DNA from: Streptomyces spinoverrucosus
GTDB lineage: Bacteria; Actinomycetota; Actinomycetes; Streptomycetales; Streptomycetaceae
DNA length: 64,000 nucleotides
Assembly: GCF_006539505.1 (NCBI RefSeq)
Contig: NZ_BJND01000017.1
Span: 186,001 to 250,000 of the forward strand
Direction of reading: 5' to 3'
Shown: piece by piece, positions 1-10,119 of the stretch
Layout: every line of letters starts with the position of its first letter
Numbering within the stretch: position 1 is the stretch's first letter
Notes under the pieces: model-generated
Database searches by the model: none
Told to the model about the DNA's origin: nothing
The model's input: the letters and a program-made list of their open reading frames with translations, nothing else
Program-made: the position numbers and the translations under genes

Positions 1-352
1 CGGGATTCAGCCGGCGCAGCGGCCCGGGGTCGTACCCCTTCTCGGCGACCTGGAGGTACCACCAGCCGTCCCAGGTGGCGAGTACGTCCCACCAGTGCGC
101 GCCGCCGCCGAAGCGGGGGTTCTTCTCCCGGTAGCTCCCGGAGGCCAGCAGCAGGGCGGCGAAGACGACGGTCCCGACGAGCTTGGCGGCGCCGTAGAGG
201 AGCAGGGGATCGGCGTACGGCCGCAGGCCGTCCGGCACCCTGAGGCGCAGCCCGTCCGGCAATCCGAGACGCCGTACCCTTCGGGGCCGCTCCGCGCCCT
301 TGTCGTCGGTCGCGGCGGAATCCGTCGCCGCGGAACTGGCAGCCGTACTCAT
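1..352 (-). CDS. Membrane mannosyltransferase-like protein (PIG-V type), N-terminal part only
   Basis: The visible N-terminal 117 residues begin with ATG at 352-350 on the minus strand; the rest lies beyond the left edge. After a polar Ala/Ser/Asp/Arg-rich N-terminus of about 45 residues comes one hydrophobic segment (LLLYGAAKLVGTVVFAALLL) and then the motif WDVLATWDGWWYLQVAEKGY. A W-D-x-W-Y motif shortly after the first membrane helix is typical of PIG-V-like and related actinobacterial mannosyltransferases that use lipid-linked sugars, with the Asp expected to be catalytic on the outer face. It diverges from rpsL. The family call rests on this one motif, so another GT-C glycosyltransferase is possible. 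Confidence 0.6.
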   Translation of the reverse strand, partial: MSTAASSAATDSAATDDKGAERPRRVRRLGLPDGLRLRVPDGLRPYADPLLLYGAAKLVGTVVFAALLLASGSYREKNPRFGGGAHWWDVLATWDGWWYLQVAEKGYDPGPLRRLNP

Positions 353-550
353 GACTGTGGGTCCCCCCTCGGCCCGATCACCGGGCCCCGGGCGGGGCAT
401 CACAGTCCGGATGATCGTGAAACATCTGTCATAAGATCCCCACAGGGTCGCACATGTGTGCAAGGTGGTGGGGGTGGGGTCCGGCCGGGTTCGGCCGGAC
501 AGGAGATTGTGACGCAGTCGGTGTGGCCCGGTCGGCGCCGGGCATTTGTT

Positions 551-579
551 TTGACCGCAGCGTATGCGGTAGGTACGCT
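551..579 (+). promoter_or_regulatory. Vegetative promoter of the str operon
   Basis: TTGACC (551-556) and TACGCT (574-579) are separated by 17 bp, a good match to the principal (HrdB/sigma-70-like) promoter of Streptomyces. Transcription would start near 586 and give a leader of about 190 nt before rpsL. An inverted repeat ACCGCA (554-559) / TGCGGT (565-570) overlaps the -35 and spacer. The gap 353-774 otherwise holds only the start region of the divergent gene and the leader element at 700-724. Confidence 0.75.
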
Positions 580-699
580 CAGACCTTGTGCCTGGGGTGT
601 GCCCTGGCTTTCGTGCGTGCCTTCAACCGCATGGGGAGTCCGCGAGCGGCCACCGTAATCTGCGCTTCTTTCTGCCTTGCGGCGGGAGTCCGCGGGATT

Positions 700-724
700 C
701 GACACACCCGACCGCGTGGGTCGG
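700..724 (+). promoter_or_regulatory. Leader element with hairpin upstream of rpsL, shared with the rpsJ leader
   Basis: These 25 nt are identical at 24 positions to 23260-23284 in front of rpsJ. The element contains the hairpin CCGACC (708-713), loop GCGTG, GGTCGG (719-724). Both copies lie 50-58 nt before the start codon. GCGGGAGT also precedes both (682-689 here). A conserved untranslated element before two ribosomal protein operons suggests shared post-transcriptional control, but no ligand can be inferred. Confidence 0.6.
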
Positions 725-774
725 CGACGTTCCAGGTTAGCTGTACCCATCGGCACACAGAAACCGGAGAAGTA

Positions 775-1146
775 GTGCCTACGATCCAGCAGCTGGTCCG
801 TAAGGGCCGGCAGGACAAGGTCGAGAAGAACAAGACGCCCGCACTCGAGGGTTCCCCTCAGCGTCGTGGCGTCTGCACGCGTGTGTTCACGACCACCCCG
901 AAGAAGCCGAACTCGGCCCTGCGTAAGGTCGCGCGTGTGCGTCTGACCAGCGGGATCGAGGTCACGGCCTACATTCCGGGTGAGGGACACAACCTGCAGG
1001 AGCACTCCATCGTGCTCGTGCGTGGTGGCCGTGTGAAGGACCTGCCGGGTGTTCGCTACAAGATCATCCGCGGTTCCCTTGACACCCAGGGTGTGAAGAA
1101 CCGCAAGCAGGCCCGCAGCCGCTACGGCGCCAAGAAGGAGAAGTAA
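775..1146 (+). CDS. rpsL: 30S ribosomal protein S12
   Basis: A 123-residue protein of the small-subunit decoding centre, with the universal N-terminus [11 protein letters not shown] and the [19 protein letters not shown] core. The GTG at 775 follows GGAGAAG at ideal spacing and gives the family's normal length; an open frame continues upstream but is only the leader. Lys43 and Lys88, the residues usually altered in streptomycin-resistant or ribosome-engineered Streptomyces, are both lysine here, so the allele looks wild type. First gene of the str operon, 2 nt before rpsG. Confidence 0.98.
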   Translation: MPTIQQLVRKGRQDKVEKNKTPALEGSPQRRGVCTRVFTTTPKKPNSALRKVARVRLTSGIEVTAYIPGEGHNLQEHSIVLVRGGRVKDLPGVRYKIIRGSLDTQGVKNRKQARSRYGAKKEK

Positions 1147-1148
1147 GC

Positions 1149-1619
1149 ATGCCTCGTAAGGGCCCCGCCCCGAAGCGTCCGGTCATCATCGACCCGGTTT
1201 ACGGCTCCCCCCTGGTGACCTCCCTGATCAACAAGGTGCTGCTGAACGGCAAGCGCTCCACCGCCGAGCGCATCGTCTACGGCGCCATGGAGGGCCTGCG
1301 CGAGAAGACCGGCAACGACCCGGTCATCACGCTCAAGCGCGCTCTGGAGAACATCAAGCCGACCCTCGAGGTCAAGTCCCGCCGTGTCGGTGGCGCCACC
1401 TACCAGGTCCCGGTCGAGGTCAAGCCCGGCCGTGCCAACACCCTGGCGCTGCGCTGGCTGGTCGGTTACTCCCGCGCCCGTCGCGAGAAGACCATGACCG
1501 AGCGTCTGCTCAACGAACTCCTCGACGCCAGCAACGGCCTCGGTGCCGCTGTGAAGAAGCGCGAGGACACGCACAAGATGGCCGAGTCCAACAAGGCCTT
1601 CGCGCACTACCGCTGGTAG
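1149..1619 (+). CDS. rpsG: 30S ribosomal protein S7
   Basis: 156 residues, the usual bacterial length, beginning [13 protein letters not shown]7 binds the 3' major domain of 16S rRNA, nucleates head assembly and lines the exit site. The signature [29 protein letters not shown] is split across residues 20-50 and the conserved [11 protein letters not shown] follows. The ATG is 2 nt after the rpsL stop, with a Shine-Dalgarno (AAGGAG) inside the end of rpsL, indicating translational coupling. Confidence 0.98.
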   Translation: MPRKGPAPKRPVIIDPVYGSPLVTSLINKVLLNGKRSTAERIVYGAMEGLREKTGNDPVITLKRALENIKPTLEVKSRRVGGATYQVPVEVKPGRANTLALRWLVGYSRARREKTMTERLLNELLDASNGLGAAVKKREDTHKMAESNKAFAHYRW

Positions 1620-1658
1620 TCGCTACCCACATCGAGACCGAGAGAAGACTGAAGCCTT

Positions 1659-3785
1659 ATGGCTACCACTTCGCTTGACCTGGCCAGGGTGCGCAACATC
1701 GGCATCATGGCCCACATCGACGCGGGCAAGACGACCACCACCGAGCGGATCCTGTTCTACACCGGTGTTTCGTACAAGATCGGTGAGGTCCACGACGGCG
1801 CTGCCACCATGGACTGGATGGAGCAGGAGCAGGAGCGTGGCATCACGATCACCTCGGCTGCCACCACCTGCCACTGGCCGCTGGAGAACGTCGACCACAC
1901 CATCAACATCATCGACACCCCGGGGCACGTCGACTTCACCGTTGAGGTGGAGCGCTCCCTGCGTGTGCTCGACGGTGCCGTGACGGTGTTCGACGGCGTT
2001 GCCGGCGTCGAGCCCCAGTCCGAGACGGTGTGGCGTCAGGCGGACCGCTACGGCGTTCCGCGTATCTGCTTCGTGAACAAGCTCGACCGCACCGGTGCCG
2101 AGTTCCACCGCTGTGTCGACATGATCTCCGACCGCCTGGGCGCTCAGCCGCTGGTCATGCAGCTGCCGATCGGTGCCGAGGCGGACTTCAAGGGCGTCGT
2201 CGACCTGGTGAAGATGAAGGCGCTGGTGTGGTCCGCCGAGGCCACCAAGGGCGAGATGTACGACACCGTCGACATCCCGGCCACGCACACCGAGGCGGCC
2301 GAGGAGTGGCGCGGCAAGCTGCTCGAGGCCGTCGCGGAGAACGACGAGGAGATGATGGAGCTGTACCTGGAGGGCGAGGAGCCTTCCGAGGAGCAGCTGT
2401 ACGCGGCGATCCGCCGTATCACCATCGCCTCCGGCAAGGGCCAGGGCACCACGGTGACCCCGGTGTTCTGCGGCACCGCCTTCAAGAACAAGGGCGTTCA
2501 GCCCCTGCTCGACGCGGTCGTGCGCTACCTGCCGTCCCCGGTCGACATCGAGGCCATCGAGGGCCACGACGTCAAGGACCCGGAGACGGTCATCAAGCGC
2601 AAGCCGTCCGACGACGAACCGCTGTCGGCGCTGGCGTTCAAGATCATGAGCGACCCGCACCTCGGCAAGCTCACCTTCGTCCGCGTGTACTCCGGCCGCC
2701 TGGAGTCCGGCACCGCCGTGCTGAACTCCGTCAAGGGCCGCAAGGAGCGCATCGGCAAGATCTACCGCATGCACGCCAACAAGCGTGAGGAGATCGAGTC
2801 GGTGGGCGCCGGTGACATCGTCGCCGTCATGGGCCTGAAGCAGACCACCACCGGTGAGACCCTGTGCGACGACAAGTCGCCGGTCATCCTGGAGTCCATG
2901 GACTTCCCGGCGCCGGTCATCCAGGTCGCCATCGAGCCCAAGTCGAAGGGCGACCAGGAGAAGCTGGGCGTCGCGATCCAGCGCCTGGCCGAGGAGGACC
3001 CGTCCTTCCAGGTCCACTCGGACGAGGAGACCGGCCAGACCATCATCGGTGGTATGGGCGAGCTGCACCTCGAGGTGCTGGTCGACCGTATGCGCCGTGA
3101 GTTCAAGGTCGAGGCCAACGTCGGTAAGCCGCAGGTCGCGTACCGCGAGACGATCCGCAAGGCCGTCGAGAAGGTCGAGTACACCCACAAGAAGCAGACG
3201 GGTGGTACCGGTCAGTTCGGTCGGGTCATCATCGCGATCGAGCCGATCGAGGGCGGCGACGCCTCCTACGAGTTCGTCAACCAGGTCACTGGTGGTCGTA
3301 TCCCGAAGGAGTACATCCCCTCGGTCGACGCCGGCTGCCAGGAGGCCATGCAGTTCGGCATCCTCGCCGGTTACGAGATGACCGGTGTGCGTGTGACGCT
3401 GCTCGACGGTGCCTACCACGAGGTCGACTCCTCCGAGCTCGCGTTCAAGATCGCCGGTTCGCAGGCCTTCAAGGAGGCCGCGCGCAAGGCGTCCCCCGTG
3501 CTCCTCGAGCCGATGATGGCCGTCGAGGTCACCACGCCCGAGGACTACATGGGTGACGTCATCGGCGACATCAACTCCCGCCGTGGCCAGATCCAGGCCA
3601 TGGAGGAGCGGGCCGGTGCCCGCGTCGTGAAGGGCCTCGTGCCCCTGTCGGAGATGTTCGGCTACGTCGGAGACCTCCGCAGCAAGACGTCGGGTCGCGC
3701 AAGCTACTCGATGCAGTTCGACTCCTACGCCGAGGTTCCGCGGAACGTCGCCGAGGAGATCATCGCGAAGGCCAAGGGCGAGTAA
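1659..3785 (+). CDS. fusA: Translation elongation factor G
   Basis: A 708-residue GTPase that drives translocation and, with ribosome recycling factor, subunit splitting. GTP-binding motifs are clear: G1 [15 protein letters not shown], the switch I region [12 protein letters not shown]3 DTPGHVDF and G4 NKLD. Domains II-V follow, with the domain IV segment [14 protein letters not shown]. The ATG lies 39 nt after rpsG with AGAGAAG upstream. Length and motifs fit canonical EF-G, not the tetracycline-resistance-type paralogues. Confidence 0.98.
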   Translation: MATTSLDLARVRNIGIMAHIDAGKTTTTERILFYTGVSYKIGEVHDGAATMDWMEQEQERGITITSAATTCHWPLENVDHTINIIDTPGHVDFTVEVERSLRVLDGAVTVFDGVAGVEPQSETVWRQADRYGVPRICFVNKLDRTGAEFHRCVDMISDRLGAQPLVMQLPIGAEADFKGVVDLVKMKALVWSAEATKGEMYDTVDIPATHTEAAEEWRGKLLEAVAENDEEMMELYLEGEEPSEEQLYAAIRRITIASGKGQGTTVTPVFCGTAFKNKGVQPLLDAVVRYLPSPVDIEAIEGHDVKDPETVIKRKPSDDEPLSALAFKIMSDPHLGKLTFVRVYSGRLESGTAVLNSVKGRKERIGKIYRMHANKREEIESVGAGDIVAVMGLKQTTTGETLCDDKSPVILESMDFPAPVIQVAIEPKSKGDQEKLGVAIQRLAEEDPSFQVHSDEETGQTIIGGMGELHLEVLVDRMRREFKVEANVGKPQVAYRETIRKAVEKVEYTHKKQTGGTGQFGRVIIAIEPIEGGDASYEFVNQVTGGRIPKEYIPSVDAGCQEAMQFGILAGYEMTGVRVTLLDGAYHEVDSSELAFKIAGSQAFKEAARKASPVLLEPMMAVEVTTPEDYMGDVIGDINSRRGQIQAMEERAGARVVKGLVPLSEMFGYVGDLRSKTSGRASYSMQFDSYAEVPRNVAEEIIAKAKGE

Positions 3786-3828
3786 CGCACCGCGTTCATA
3801 CGCCGTAGGCTTGACTCCGGAGCCTCAC

Positions 3829-3862
3829 GGGGCATTCCCCCGCATTCTCGGGTGAATGCCCC
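3829..3862 (+). promoter_or_regulatory. Inverted repeat in the fusA-tuf gap
   Basis: GGGGCATTC (3829-3837) pairs exactly with GAATGCCCC (3854-3862) across a 16-nt loop. It lies in the 156-nt gap between fusA and tuf. There is no U-tract, so it is more likely a processing or attenuation site than a simple terminator. Independent transcription of tuf1 from this gap is known in Streptomyces, but I could not fix a convincing -35/-10 pair here. Confidence 0.45.
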
Positions 3863-3941
3863 GGGGCCCGGGACTTAACAGCAAAGATCACCTGGCGCCG
3901 ATGAAGTAAGGCGTACAGAACCACTCCACAGGAGGACCCCA

Positions 3942-5135
<1,194 letters not shown>

Positions 5136-5168
5136 GTGACCTGGTAGCTCCAGCTGCGAGCTCGTGAA

Positions 5169-5200
5169 GGGGCCCGTACGACTTCGGTCGTCCGGGCCCC
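5169..5200 (+). terminator. Rho-independent-type terminator after tuf
   Basis: GGGGCCC pairs with GGGCCCC, and ACGAC with GTCGT around a TTCG tetraloop, with one mismatch between the two helices; TTT follows. It ends the str operon. The remaining 5204-5427 holds no gene that I can see and must contain the promoter of the next gene. Confidence 0.8.
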
Positions 5201-5427
5201 TTTGCCGTGCCCGGCGGTATTCGAAAATCCAGATGGTTGTGCTCAGTCTGAGTGAAAACTGGTCGAACGTTCTGCGGCGGATTGGCGAGAGTTACGGCAA
5301 CTCCCTGTGACCACGGGGGGATTGTTCTTTTCTGTCCCTGTGGGACGGCAGGCGCCGACGTAGCGTGAAGCGTCTGTCCAGTGGCCGTCGGGCCCCGAGT
5401 GTCTCCCGAGGATGGCTAGGTCTCCTG

Positions 5428-6603
5428 ATGCAGGGTGTGCGCAGCCGATTGTCGATACCCATGCCGGTCGCGGCGGCCGAACAGCCGCCACAGCCGCTGG
5501 GTGCGCCGAAGGCCGCCACGTCGGCACGTGCCGCCCGGCGTCCGCGGCTGTACGTCGTCGACGGCATCCGCCTCCTCGCCGCCCTGATGGTCGTGCTGCA
5601 CCACTTCGCCGGTACCCGCCGGGCCAACGAGCCGGGCAACATCATCTGGGACCGCCCGGTGTCGGAGCTCATGCCGACGGTGTTCCGCGTCGCGTCCTTC
5701 GGCTGGATCGGCGTCGAGATCTTCTTTGTGATCAGCGGCTTTGTGATCTGCATGTCGTGCTGGGGCCGGACGCCGAAGGACTTCTTCGTCTCGCGCGTGA
5801 TCCGGCTCTACCCGGCGTACTGGTTCGCCGTCTTCTTCACCACGGCCGTGCTGGTGCTGCTGCCGGGTGTGCAGGAACGGCTGCGGCTGCGGGAGATCCT
5901 TTTCAACCTGACGATGCTCCAGGCCGGGTCCGACATTCCCAACGTCGACCCCGTGTACTGGACGCTCTGGTCGGAGCTGCGGTTCTATCTGCTGTTCCTC
6001 GTCGTCGTGGCCATGGGCCTGACGTACCGTCGGGTCGTCGTCTTCTGCTGCATCTGGGGTGCGGCGGCGATGCTGGCGCCGGTCTCCAAGTTCCCGCTGC
6101 TGACGCTGGTCGCCGACCCGAGCGCCGCCTGGTACTTCATCGCCGGGCTCGCCCTCTACCTCATGCACCGCTTCGGCCAGGACCTGCTGCTGTGGGGCAT
6201 CCTCGCGATGTCCTGGCTGATGGGGCAGCTGGAGCTGGGGGAGCGGGTCGAGTACGAACAGGTCAGCAGCTGGCGCGGCGCGGTCGTCATCTTCACCGCG
6301 TTCATGCTGCTGATGGTTGCCATCGCGCTGGGCTACACCGACCGCATCCGTTGGAAGTGGCTGGTGACGGCGGGCTGTCTGACGTACCCGCTCTACCTCA
6401 TGCACTACCTCGCGGGCATCGTCTTCATCCACCACCTGCGCGGCACCATGGACCCCCGCCTCCTGGTCGCGGTCCTGGTGGCCGGGTTCCTGGTGCTGAG
6501 CTGGCTGGTGCACCGGCTGGTGGAGCGGCCGGTGGCGCGGGCGTTGAAGAAGGGGTTGGAGTCGTCGTTCGTACGGTTGCGGGGCTTTCAGCGGGTGGCC
6601 TAG
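5428..6603 (+). CDS. Acyltransferase 3 family membrane protein (OafA/YrhL-like)
   Basis: An integral membrane O-acyltransferase that modifies surface sugars or other extracellular acceptors. It opens with the family hallmark LYVVDGIRLLAALMVVLHHFAG and has EIFFVISGFVI shortly after, then about ten hydrophobic segments and a final basic tail. The ATG at 5428 gives 391 residues; a GTG in frame at 5365 would add 21 residues that look non-conserved (rich in Arg/Ser), so the start is uncertain. It is first in the insert between tuf and rpsJ, read in the same direction as the polysaccharide genes, and ends at a bidirectional terminator. The acceptor cannot be inferred. Confidence 0.85.
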   Translation: MQGVRSRLSIPMPVAAAEQPPQPLGAPKAATSARAARRPRLYVVDGIRLLAALMVVLHHFAGTRRANEPGNIIWDRPVSELMPTVFRVASFGWIGVEIFFVISGFVICMSCWGRTPKDFFVSRVIRLYPAYWFAVFFTTAVLVLLPGVQERLRLREILFNLTMLQAGSDIPNVDPVYWTLWSELRFYLLFLVVVAMGLTYRRVVVFCCIWGAAAMLAPVSKFPLLTLVADPSAAWYFIAGLALYLMHRFGQDLLLWGILAMSWLMGQLELGERVEYEQVSSWRGAVVIFTAFMLLMVAIALGYTDRIRWKWLVTAGCLTYPLYLMHYLAGIVFIHHLRGTMDPRLLVAVLVAGFLVLSWLVHRLVERPVARALKKGLESSFVRLRGFQRVA

Positions 6604-6621
6604 GGCGGTTTCCAACTGGCC

Positions 6622-6647
6622 GGGGGCCCGGGACATCCCGGGCCCCC
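6622..6647. terminator. Bidirectional terminator between convergent genes
   Basis: GGGGGCCCGGG (6622-6632) pairs with CCCGGGCCCCC (6637-6647) around ACAT. It sits between the stop codons of the acyltransferase (plus) and the secreted protein (minus), serving both. Confidence 0.75.
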
Positions 6648-6680
6648 TTCCGGTGTCAGGCCGAGTCACCCATTGGGGGC

Positions 6681-7202
6681 TCAGGTCTGGTTGCCGTCGC
6701 GGTCGAGGCAGAATTCGATGTTGCTGATGTCGTGGTAGAGACTGCCGCTCGGGCCGGCACCCAGCGGCGCGTGGAGATTCGTGTCCTCCTCGATGCCCGA
6801 GGGGCGGTAGTCGTACTCGTTGGTGTTCGGCCCGCCCTTGACGAGGACACCCAGGGCGACGTGATCGCTGATGATGTCGAAGTCGAAGGTCTCCCCGACG
6901 CCCTCGGTGTTCCGGACGGTGATGCTGACCGTGAAGCCGTCGACCGTGAACTCATTCGTCCCGACCTCCGGGTTGTTGATGACGCGCACGCCCTGGGGGC
7001 AGGTGTACCCCAGCTCGGGGAACGTCGCGTTGCCCTGCTCCTCGTCCGGCTGCACGCCTGAGCCGCTGGGCGGGCCCGGCTGCAGGGCCGACGCGGGGGC
7101 GGCGAAGCCGACCGCGAGTGCCGTCGTCAGGCCGAGGCCGACCAGCTGCGCTGCCCATCGGGGGCGGCGTGAATGACTCTTTGCAGGGATGGTTACTCGC
7201 AC
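6681..7202 (-). CDS. Small secreted protein of unknown function
   Basis: 173 residues. A basic N-terminus, a hydrophobic core (LVGLGLTTALAVGFAAP) and a probable signal peptidase site after ASA near residue 40 mark an exported protein. The mature part has a Cys in YTCPQG and ends with a YHDISNIEFCLD-type segment, leaving two cysteines that could form a disulfide. The pattern of VKGG-N-Y-Y followed by LHAP and a terminal I-x-x-x-x-FC resembles small secreted actinobacterial proteins often annotated as having a prealbumin-like fold. I do not know a function. It is oriented against the polysaccharide genes and is probably transcribed alone. Confidence 0.7.
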   Translation of the reverse strand: MRVTIPAKSHSRRPRWAAQLVGLGLTTALAVGFAAPASALQPGPPSGSGVQPDEEQGNATFPELGYTCPQGVRVINNPEVGTNEFTVDGFTVSITVRNTEGVGETFDFDIISDHVALGVLVKGGPNTNEYDYRPSGIEEDTNLHAPLGAGPSGSLYHDISNIEFCLDRDGNQT

Positions 7203-7531
7203 GACGAGTACTCCTTCTCGTTCTGGGTGATCCGGACTTCGCGTGGGACCCTCGGCCGTCTCTTCCGGCGACCCGAGTTCTGACTCTTATCCGCTAGCCG
7301 GGCAAACCGATCATTTGCACAGGCCGACCGGCGTCACGCCGAAAGCCCTGTCTGCCTACGCCATCCGAGGTTTCGGAACACTGGAAAGGCGGAGTGTGCC
7401 GATCGGGCGCGTGGAGGTCTTCCGAGCGGTCGAGCGTGTCGGCAACACGCCCTTATGTACTGGTTCACACTGATCACTCAGTAGCAATGTACGTAAATGG
7501 GCATATCGTCCAGCTCCGGAAGGGCCATCAC
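7203..7531. other. Divergent intergenic region
   Basis: 329 bp between the start codons of two divergent genes (secreted protein, minus; acetyltransferase, plus). It must hold both promoters, but I see no convincing -35/-10 pair. An AT-richer stretch lies at 7455-7510. No RNA gene or hairpin stands out. Confidence 0.4.
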
Positions 7532-8119
7532 ATGGCAGAGACCGCAGCGCCGCCCGGCACGGGGGCCCGCGCGGGCGCGACCGACCACAGGGCCGCCGTC
7601 GAGCGCTCCCTGCGAGGTTTCACGGGAGCGGGCTATGACAAGGGACGCCCCCTGCTCGTCCAGGCCGCCTGGTTCGCCGTTCTCCATCTCGTGTTCGTCA
7701 AGTGGTGGTTCCCGGCCCGCTGGCGACCGGCCGTGCTGCGGGCGTTCGGCGCACGCGTCGGGCAGCGGGTGCTGATCCGGCGCGGTGTCCGCGTGCACTG
7801 GCCGTGGCGGCTGTCCGTCGGCGACGACGTATGGATCGGTGAGGACGCCTGGCTGCTCAATCTGGAACAGATCACCATCGGCAGCAATGTGTGCGTCTCC
7901 CAGAGTGCGTTGCTGTGCACGGGAAGCCACCAGCACGACCACCCCACCTTCGAGTTCGACAACGGGCCGATCCGCCTGGAACACGGTGCCTGGGTCGCGG
8001 CACGGTCCGTCGTGCTGCGGGGGGTCACCGTCGGCCGCGGGGCGGTGGTGGGTGCCTCGGCGGTCGCCCACCGCGACATCCCTCCGGGCGCCGTGATCAC
8101 CGCGGGCGGTCTGGCATGA
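7532..8119 (+). CDS. WcaF-like sugar O-acetyltransferase (left-handed beta-helix)
   Basis: 195 residues. The C-terminal half has hexapeptide-type turns (VGDDVWIGEDAWLLNLEQITIGSNVCVSQSALL, then GAWVAARSVVLRGVTVGRGAVVGASAVAHRDIPPG), and the CTGSH motif after them contains the catalytic-type histidine. It resembles colanic-acid WcaF and related acetyl-CoA-dependent transferases that acetylate glycan repeat units. The ATG at 7532 is chosen because GGAAGGG lies 7 nt upstream; a longer frame begins further upstream. The next gene overlaps its stop by 4 nt (ATGA), so they form one operon. Confidence 0.88.
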   Translation: MAETAAPPGTGARAGATDHRAAVERSLRGFTGAGYDKGRPLLVQAAWFAVLHLVFVKWWFPARWRPAVLRAFGARVGQRVLIRRGVRVHWPWRLSVGDDVWIGEDAWLLNLEQITIGSNVCVSQSALLCTGSHQHDHPTFEFDNGPIRLEHGAWVAARSVVLRGVTVGRGAVVGASAVAHRDIPPGAVITAGGLA

Positions 8120-9228
8120 GGGTCGTCCATGTCGTGACCCTGGTCAGCGACGACGGAGCCTACGGCGGTCCGACGAGTGTGGCCGCCGGGCAACTGGAGG
8201 AGTGCGCCGCGCGAGGCCACGACGTCACGTTGGTGTCGCTGTGGCGGGGCAGAGGCCCGGCACCGGCGCGCTTCGGCTCGGTGCCGCTGCGCACGCGCCC
8301 GGCACGCTCCCTGCTCCCCGGGCGGTTCACCGGGCTCATGCACCCGCTGCTCGTCAAGGACCTGTGGCGTTCCATGGGCGGGGCCGACGTGGTCCACGTC
8401 CACGCGGGGCGTGACCTCGTCACCCTCACAGCGCTGGCCGTCGCCGTGCTGCGGCGCACGAGGTTCGTCGCCCAGACGCACGGCATGGTGCAGCCCCGGC
8501 GCTCGGCCGCGGTCAGGCTCTTCGACCGGCTGTACGTGCCGCTGCTGCGGCGGGCGCGTGCCTGCCTGGTTCTCACCGAGCAGGAGCGTGGAGCCGTGGC
8601 CGGGGTCGTCGGCGCCGGCGGTCCGCCGCTGGTGACCCTGCCCAACGGGGTGCGACCGGAAAGCGCGGGTGCGGCGGAGCACCGTGGGCGCGAGCGGGAG
8701 GTGCTCTTCCTGGCCCGGCTGCACCCGCGCAAGCGCCCGGAGGCGTTCGTCGAGATGGCCGCCCTGGCGCATCGTCAGGTGCCCGACGCCCGGTTCACCC
8801 TCCACGGGGCCGACGAGGGGGTGTTGCCCCAGGTGCGCCGGCTCATCGCCGAGCACGGGCTGGAGGGTGTCGTTTCCTACGGCGGAGCGCTGGAGCACGC
8901 GGAGGCGGTACGGGCCTACACGCGGGCGGCCGTCTACGTCCTGCCCAGCGTGGACGAGCCCTTCGGCATGACCGTGATCGAGGCTCTCGCCGCGGGCACC
9001 CCCGTGGTGTGCACCGACAGCTGCGGCATCGCGGAGGAGCTGGACCGCCGGGGGGCGGCCGTGGTCACCAACGGCAGCCCTCGGCAGCTGGCCGACGCGG
9101 TGTGCGCGCTGCTGAACGACGAGGGCAGGCGGCAGGCCCTCGCCGCGGCGGGCCACCGTGCCGTCGTGGAGGCCTTCTCCGTCCACGCGGTGACGGACCG
9201 GCTGGAGACGATCTACCGGCGCTTGTGA
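8116..9228 (+). CDS. Glycosyltransferase family 4
   Basis: 370 residues in a GT-B fold. The N-terminal domain opens MRVVHVVTLVSDDGAYGGPTSVA, typical of GT4 enzymes handling an exported-glycan acceptor. The nucleotide-sugar domain shows VLFLARLHPRKRPE, YGG and the donor-binding E-x7-E motif in EPFGMTVIEALAAGTPVV. It should add one sugar from a nucleotide donor to a lipid-linked intermediate on the cytoplasmic side. Its start overlaps the acetyltransferase stop. Donor and linkage cannot be inferred. Confidence 0.9.
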   Translation: MRVVHVVTLVSDDGAYGGPTSVAAGQLEECAARGHDVTLVSLWRGRGPAPARFGSVPLRTRPARSLLPGRFTGLMHPLLVKDLWRSMGGADVVHVHAGRDLVTLTALAVAVLRRTRFVAQTHGMVQPRRSAAVRLFDRLYVPLLRRARACLVLTEQERGAVAGVVGAGGPPLVTLPNGVRPESAGAAEHRGREREVLFLARLHPRKRPEAFVEMAALAHRQVPDARFTLHGADEGVLPQVRRLIAEHGLEGVVSYGGALEHAEAVRAYTRAAVYVLPSVDEPFGMTVIEALAAGTPVVCTDSCGIAEELDRRGAAVVTNGSPRQLADAVCALLNDEGRRQALAAAGHRAVVEAFSVHAVTDRLETIYRRL

Positions 9229-9238
9229 GTCCGAACGG

Positions 9239-10117
9239 ATGGACATCGTGATGGGCTTGCTCGTCGGACGCGGCCAGGTCGGCTCGCAGGCCTACTTTCG
9301 GCAGATGAGCACCACTGTGACAAAGCCATCCATGGGCGAGCTGCAACAGTGCAGCCATGACGCGGGCCACAATTACGCGAAAGGCTCCCCGCACATTCTT
9401 CACCACAGCATCCGGGACAGAGTGGTCCGGAGCATCCACGAGCTGGTGGGCGAGATCCTCGCCAGGACAGGCCAGTGCCGGGTCGTCGAAGTCGGTGCGG
9501 GCCACGGGTGTTTCACCGACCATCTGCTGGCGGCCGGGGCCGAGGTGCAGGTCACGGAGATGAGCGCGTCGAGCGCGGATGTCCTGCGCCACCGTTTCCG
9601 GCACAACGGCAAAGTCACCGTCGTGCACGACGCCGACGGGGAGGCCGCCCTCAGCGGTGACCCGGTCGACGCCGTCGTCTGTATCTCCGTACTGCACCAC
9701 ATCCCCGATTACCTGGGCACGATCAACCGGTTGGTCGGTCGCATCTCCCCTGGCGGGGCCTTCCTCAGTTTCCAGGATCCGCTGTGGTACCCCCGGCGTT
9801 CCAGGCTGTCCCTGGCGCTCGACCGCGGAGCCTACTTCGGGTGGCGGCTGTTCCAGGGAGAACCCCGCCGGGGGATGGCCACCTGCATGCGCCGGCTGCG
9901 CGGTGCGTACGACGAGGCGAACCCGTCCGACATGGTGGAGTACCACGTGGTACGGCAGGGCGTCGACGAGGAGGCCATCCGCGACCGCCTCACCGCGTCG
10001 TTCTCAGCCGTCCGCCTCGAGCGGTACTGGTCGACGCAGTCCTGTCTGCTGCAGGCAGTGGGGGATCGGTACTTTCCCGCGTCGAACTTCGGAATCCTCG
10101 CGCACGGACGCCGTTGA
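9239..10117 (+). CDS. Class I SAM-dependent methyltransferase
   Basis: Up to 292 residues. Motif I is VVEVGAGHGCF, the acidic motif II end is QVTEMSAS, and VDAVVCISVLHHIPD is motif IV/post-I, all typical of Methyltransf_11-like enzymes. Starts at 9239, 9251 or 9305 are possible; none has a strong ribosome-binding site, and similarity would be expected from about residue 23 (MSTT) onward. In this context it may methylate a sugar or the reducing-end moiety of the glycan. It lies 10 nt after the glycosyltransferase. Confidence 0.85.
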   Translation: MDIVMGLLVGRGQVGSQAYFRQMSTTVTKPSMGELQQCSHDAGHNYAKGSPHILHHSIRDRVVRSIHELVGEILARTGQCRVVEVGAGHGCFTDHLLAAGAEVQVTEMSASSADVLRHRFRHNGKVTVVHDADGEAALSGDPVDAVVCISVLHHIPDYLGTINRLVGRISPGGAFLSFQDPLWYPRRSRLSLALDRGAYFGWRLFQGEPRRGMATCMRRLRGAYDEANPSDMVEYHVVRQGVDEEAIRDRLTASFSAVRLERYWSTQSCLLQAVGDRYFPASNFGILAHGRR

Positions 10118-10119
10118 GC

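Noticed and set aside
775-1146. Possible streptomycin-resistance allele of rpsL
   Set aside because: Positions 43 and 88 are both lysine, as in wild type.
5338-5366. TAGCGT as a promoter -10 before the acyltransferase
   Set aside because: No acceptable -35 at 16-19 bp upstream.
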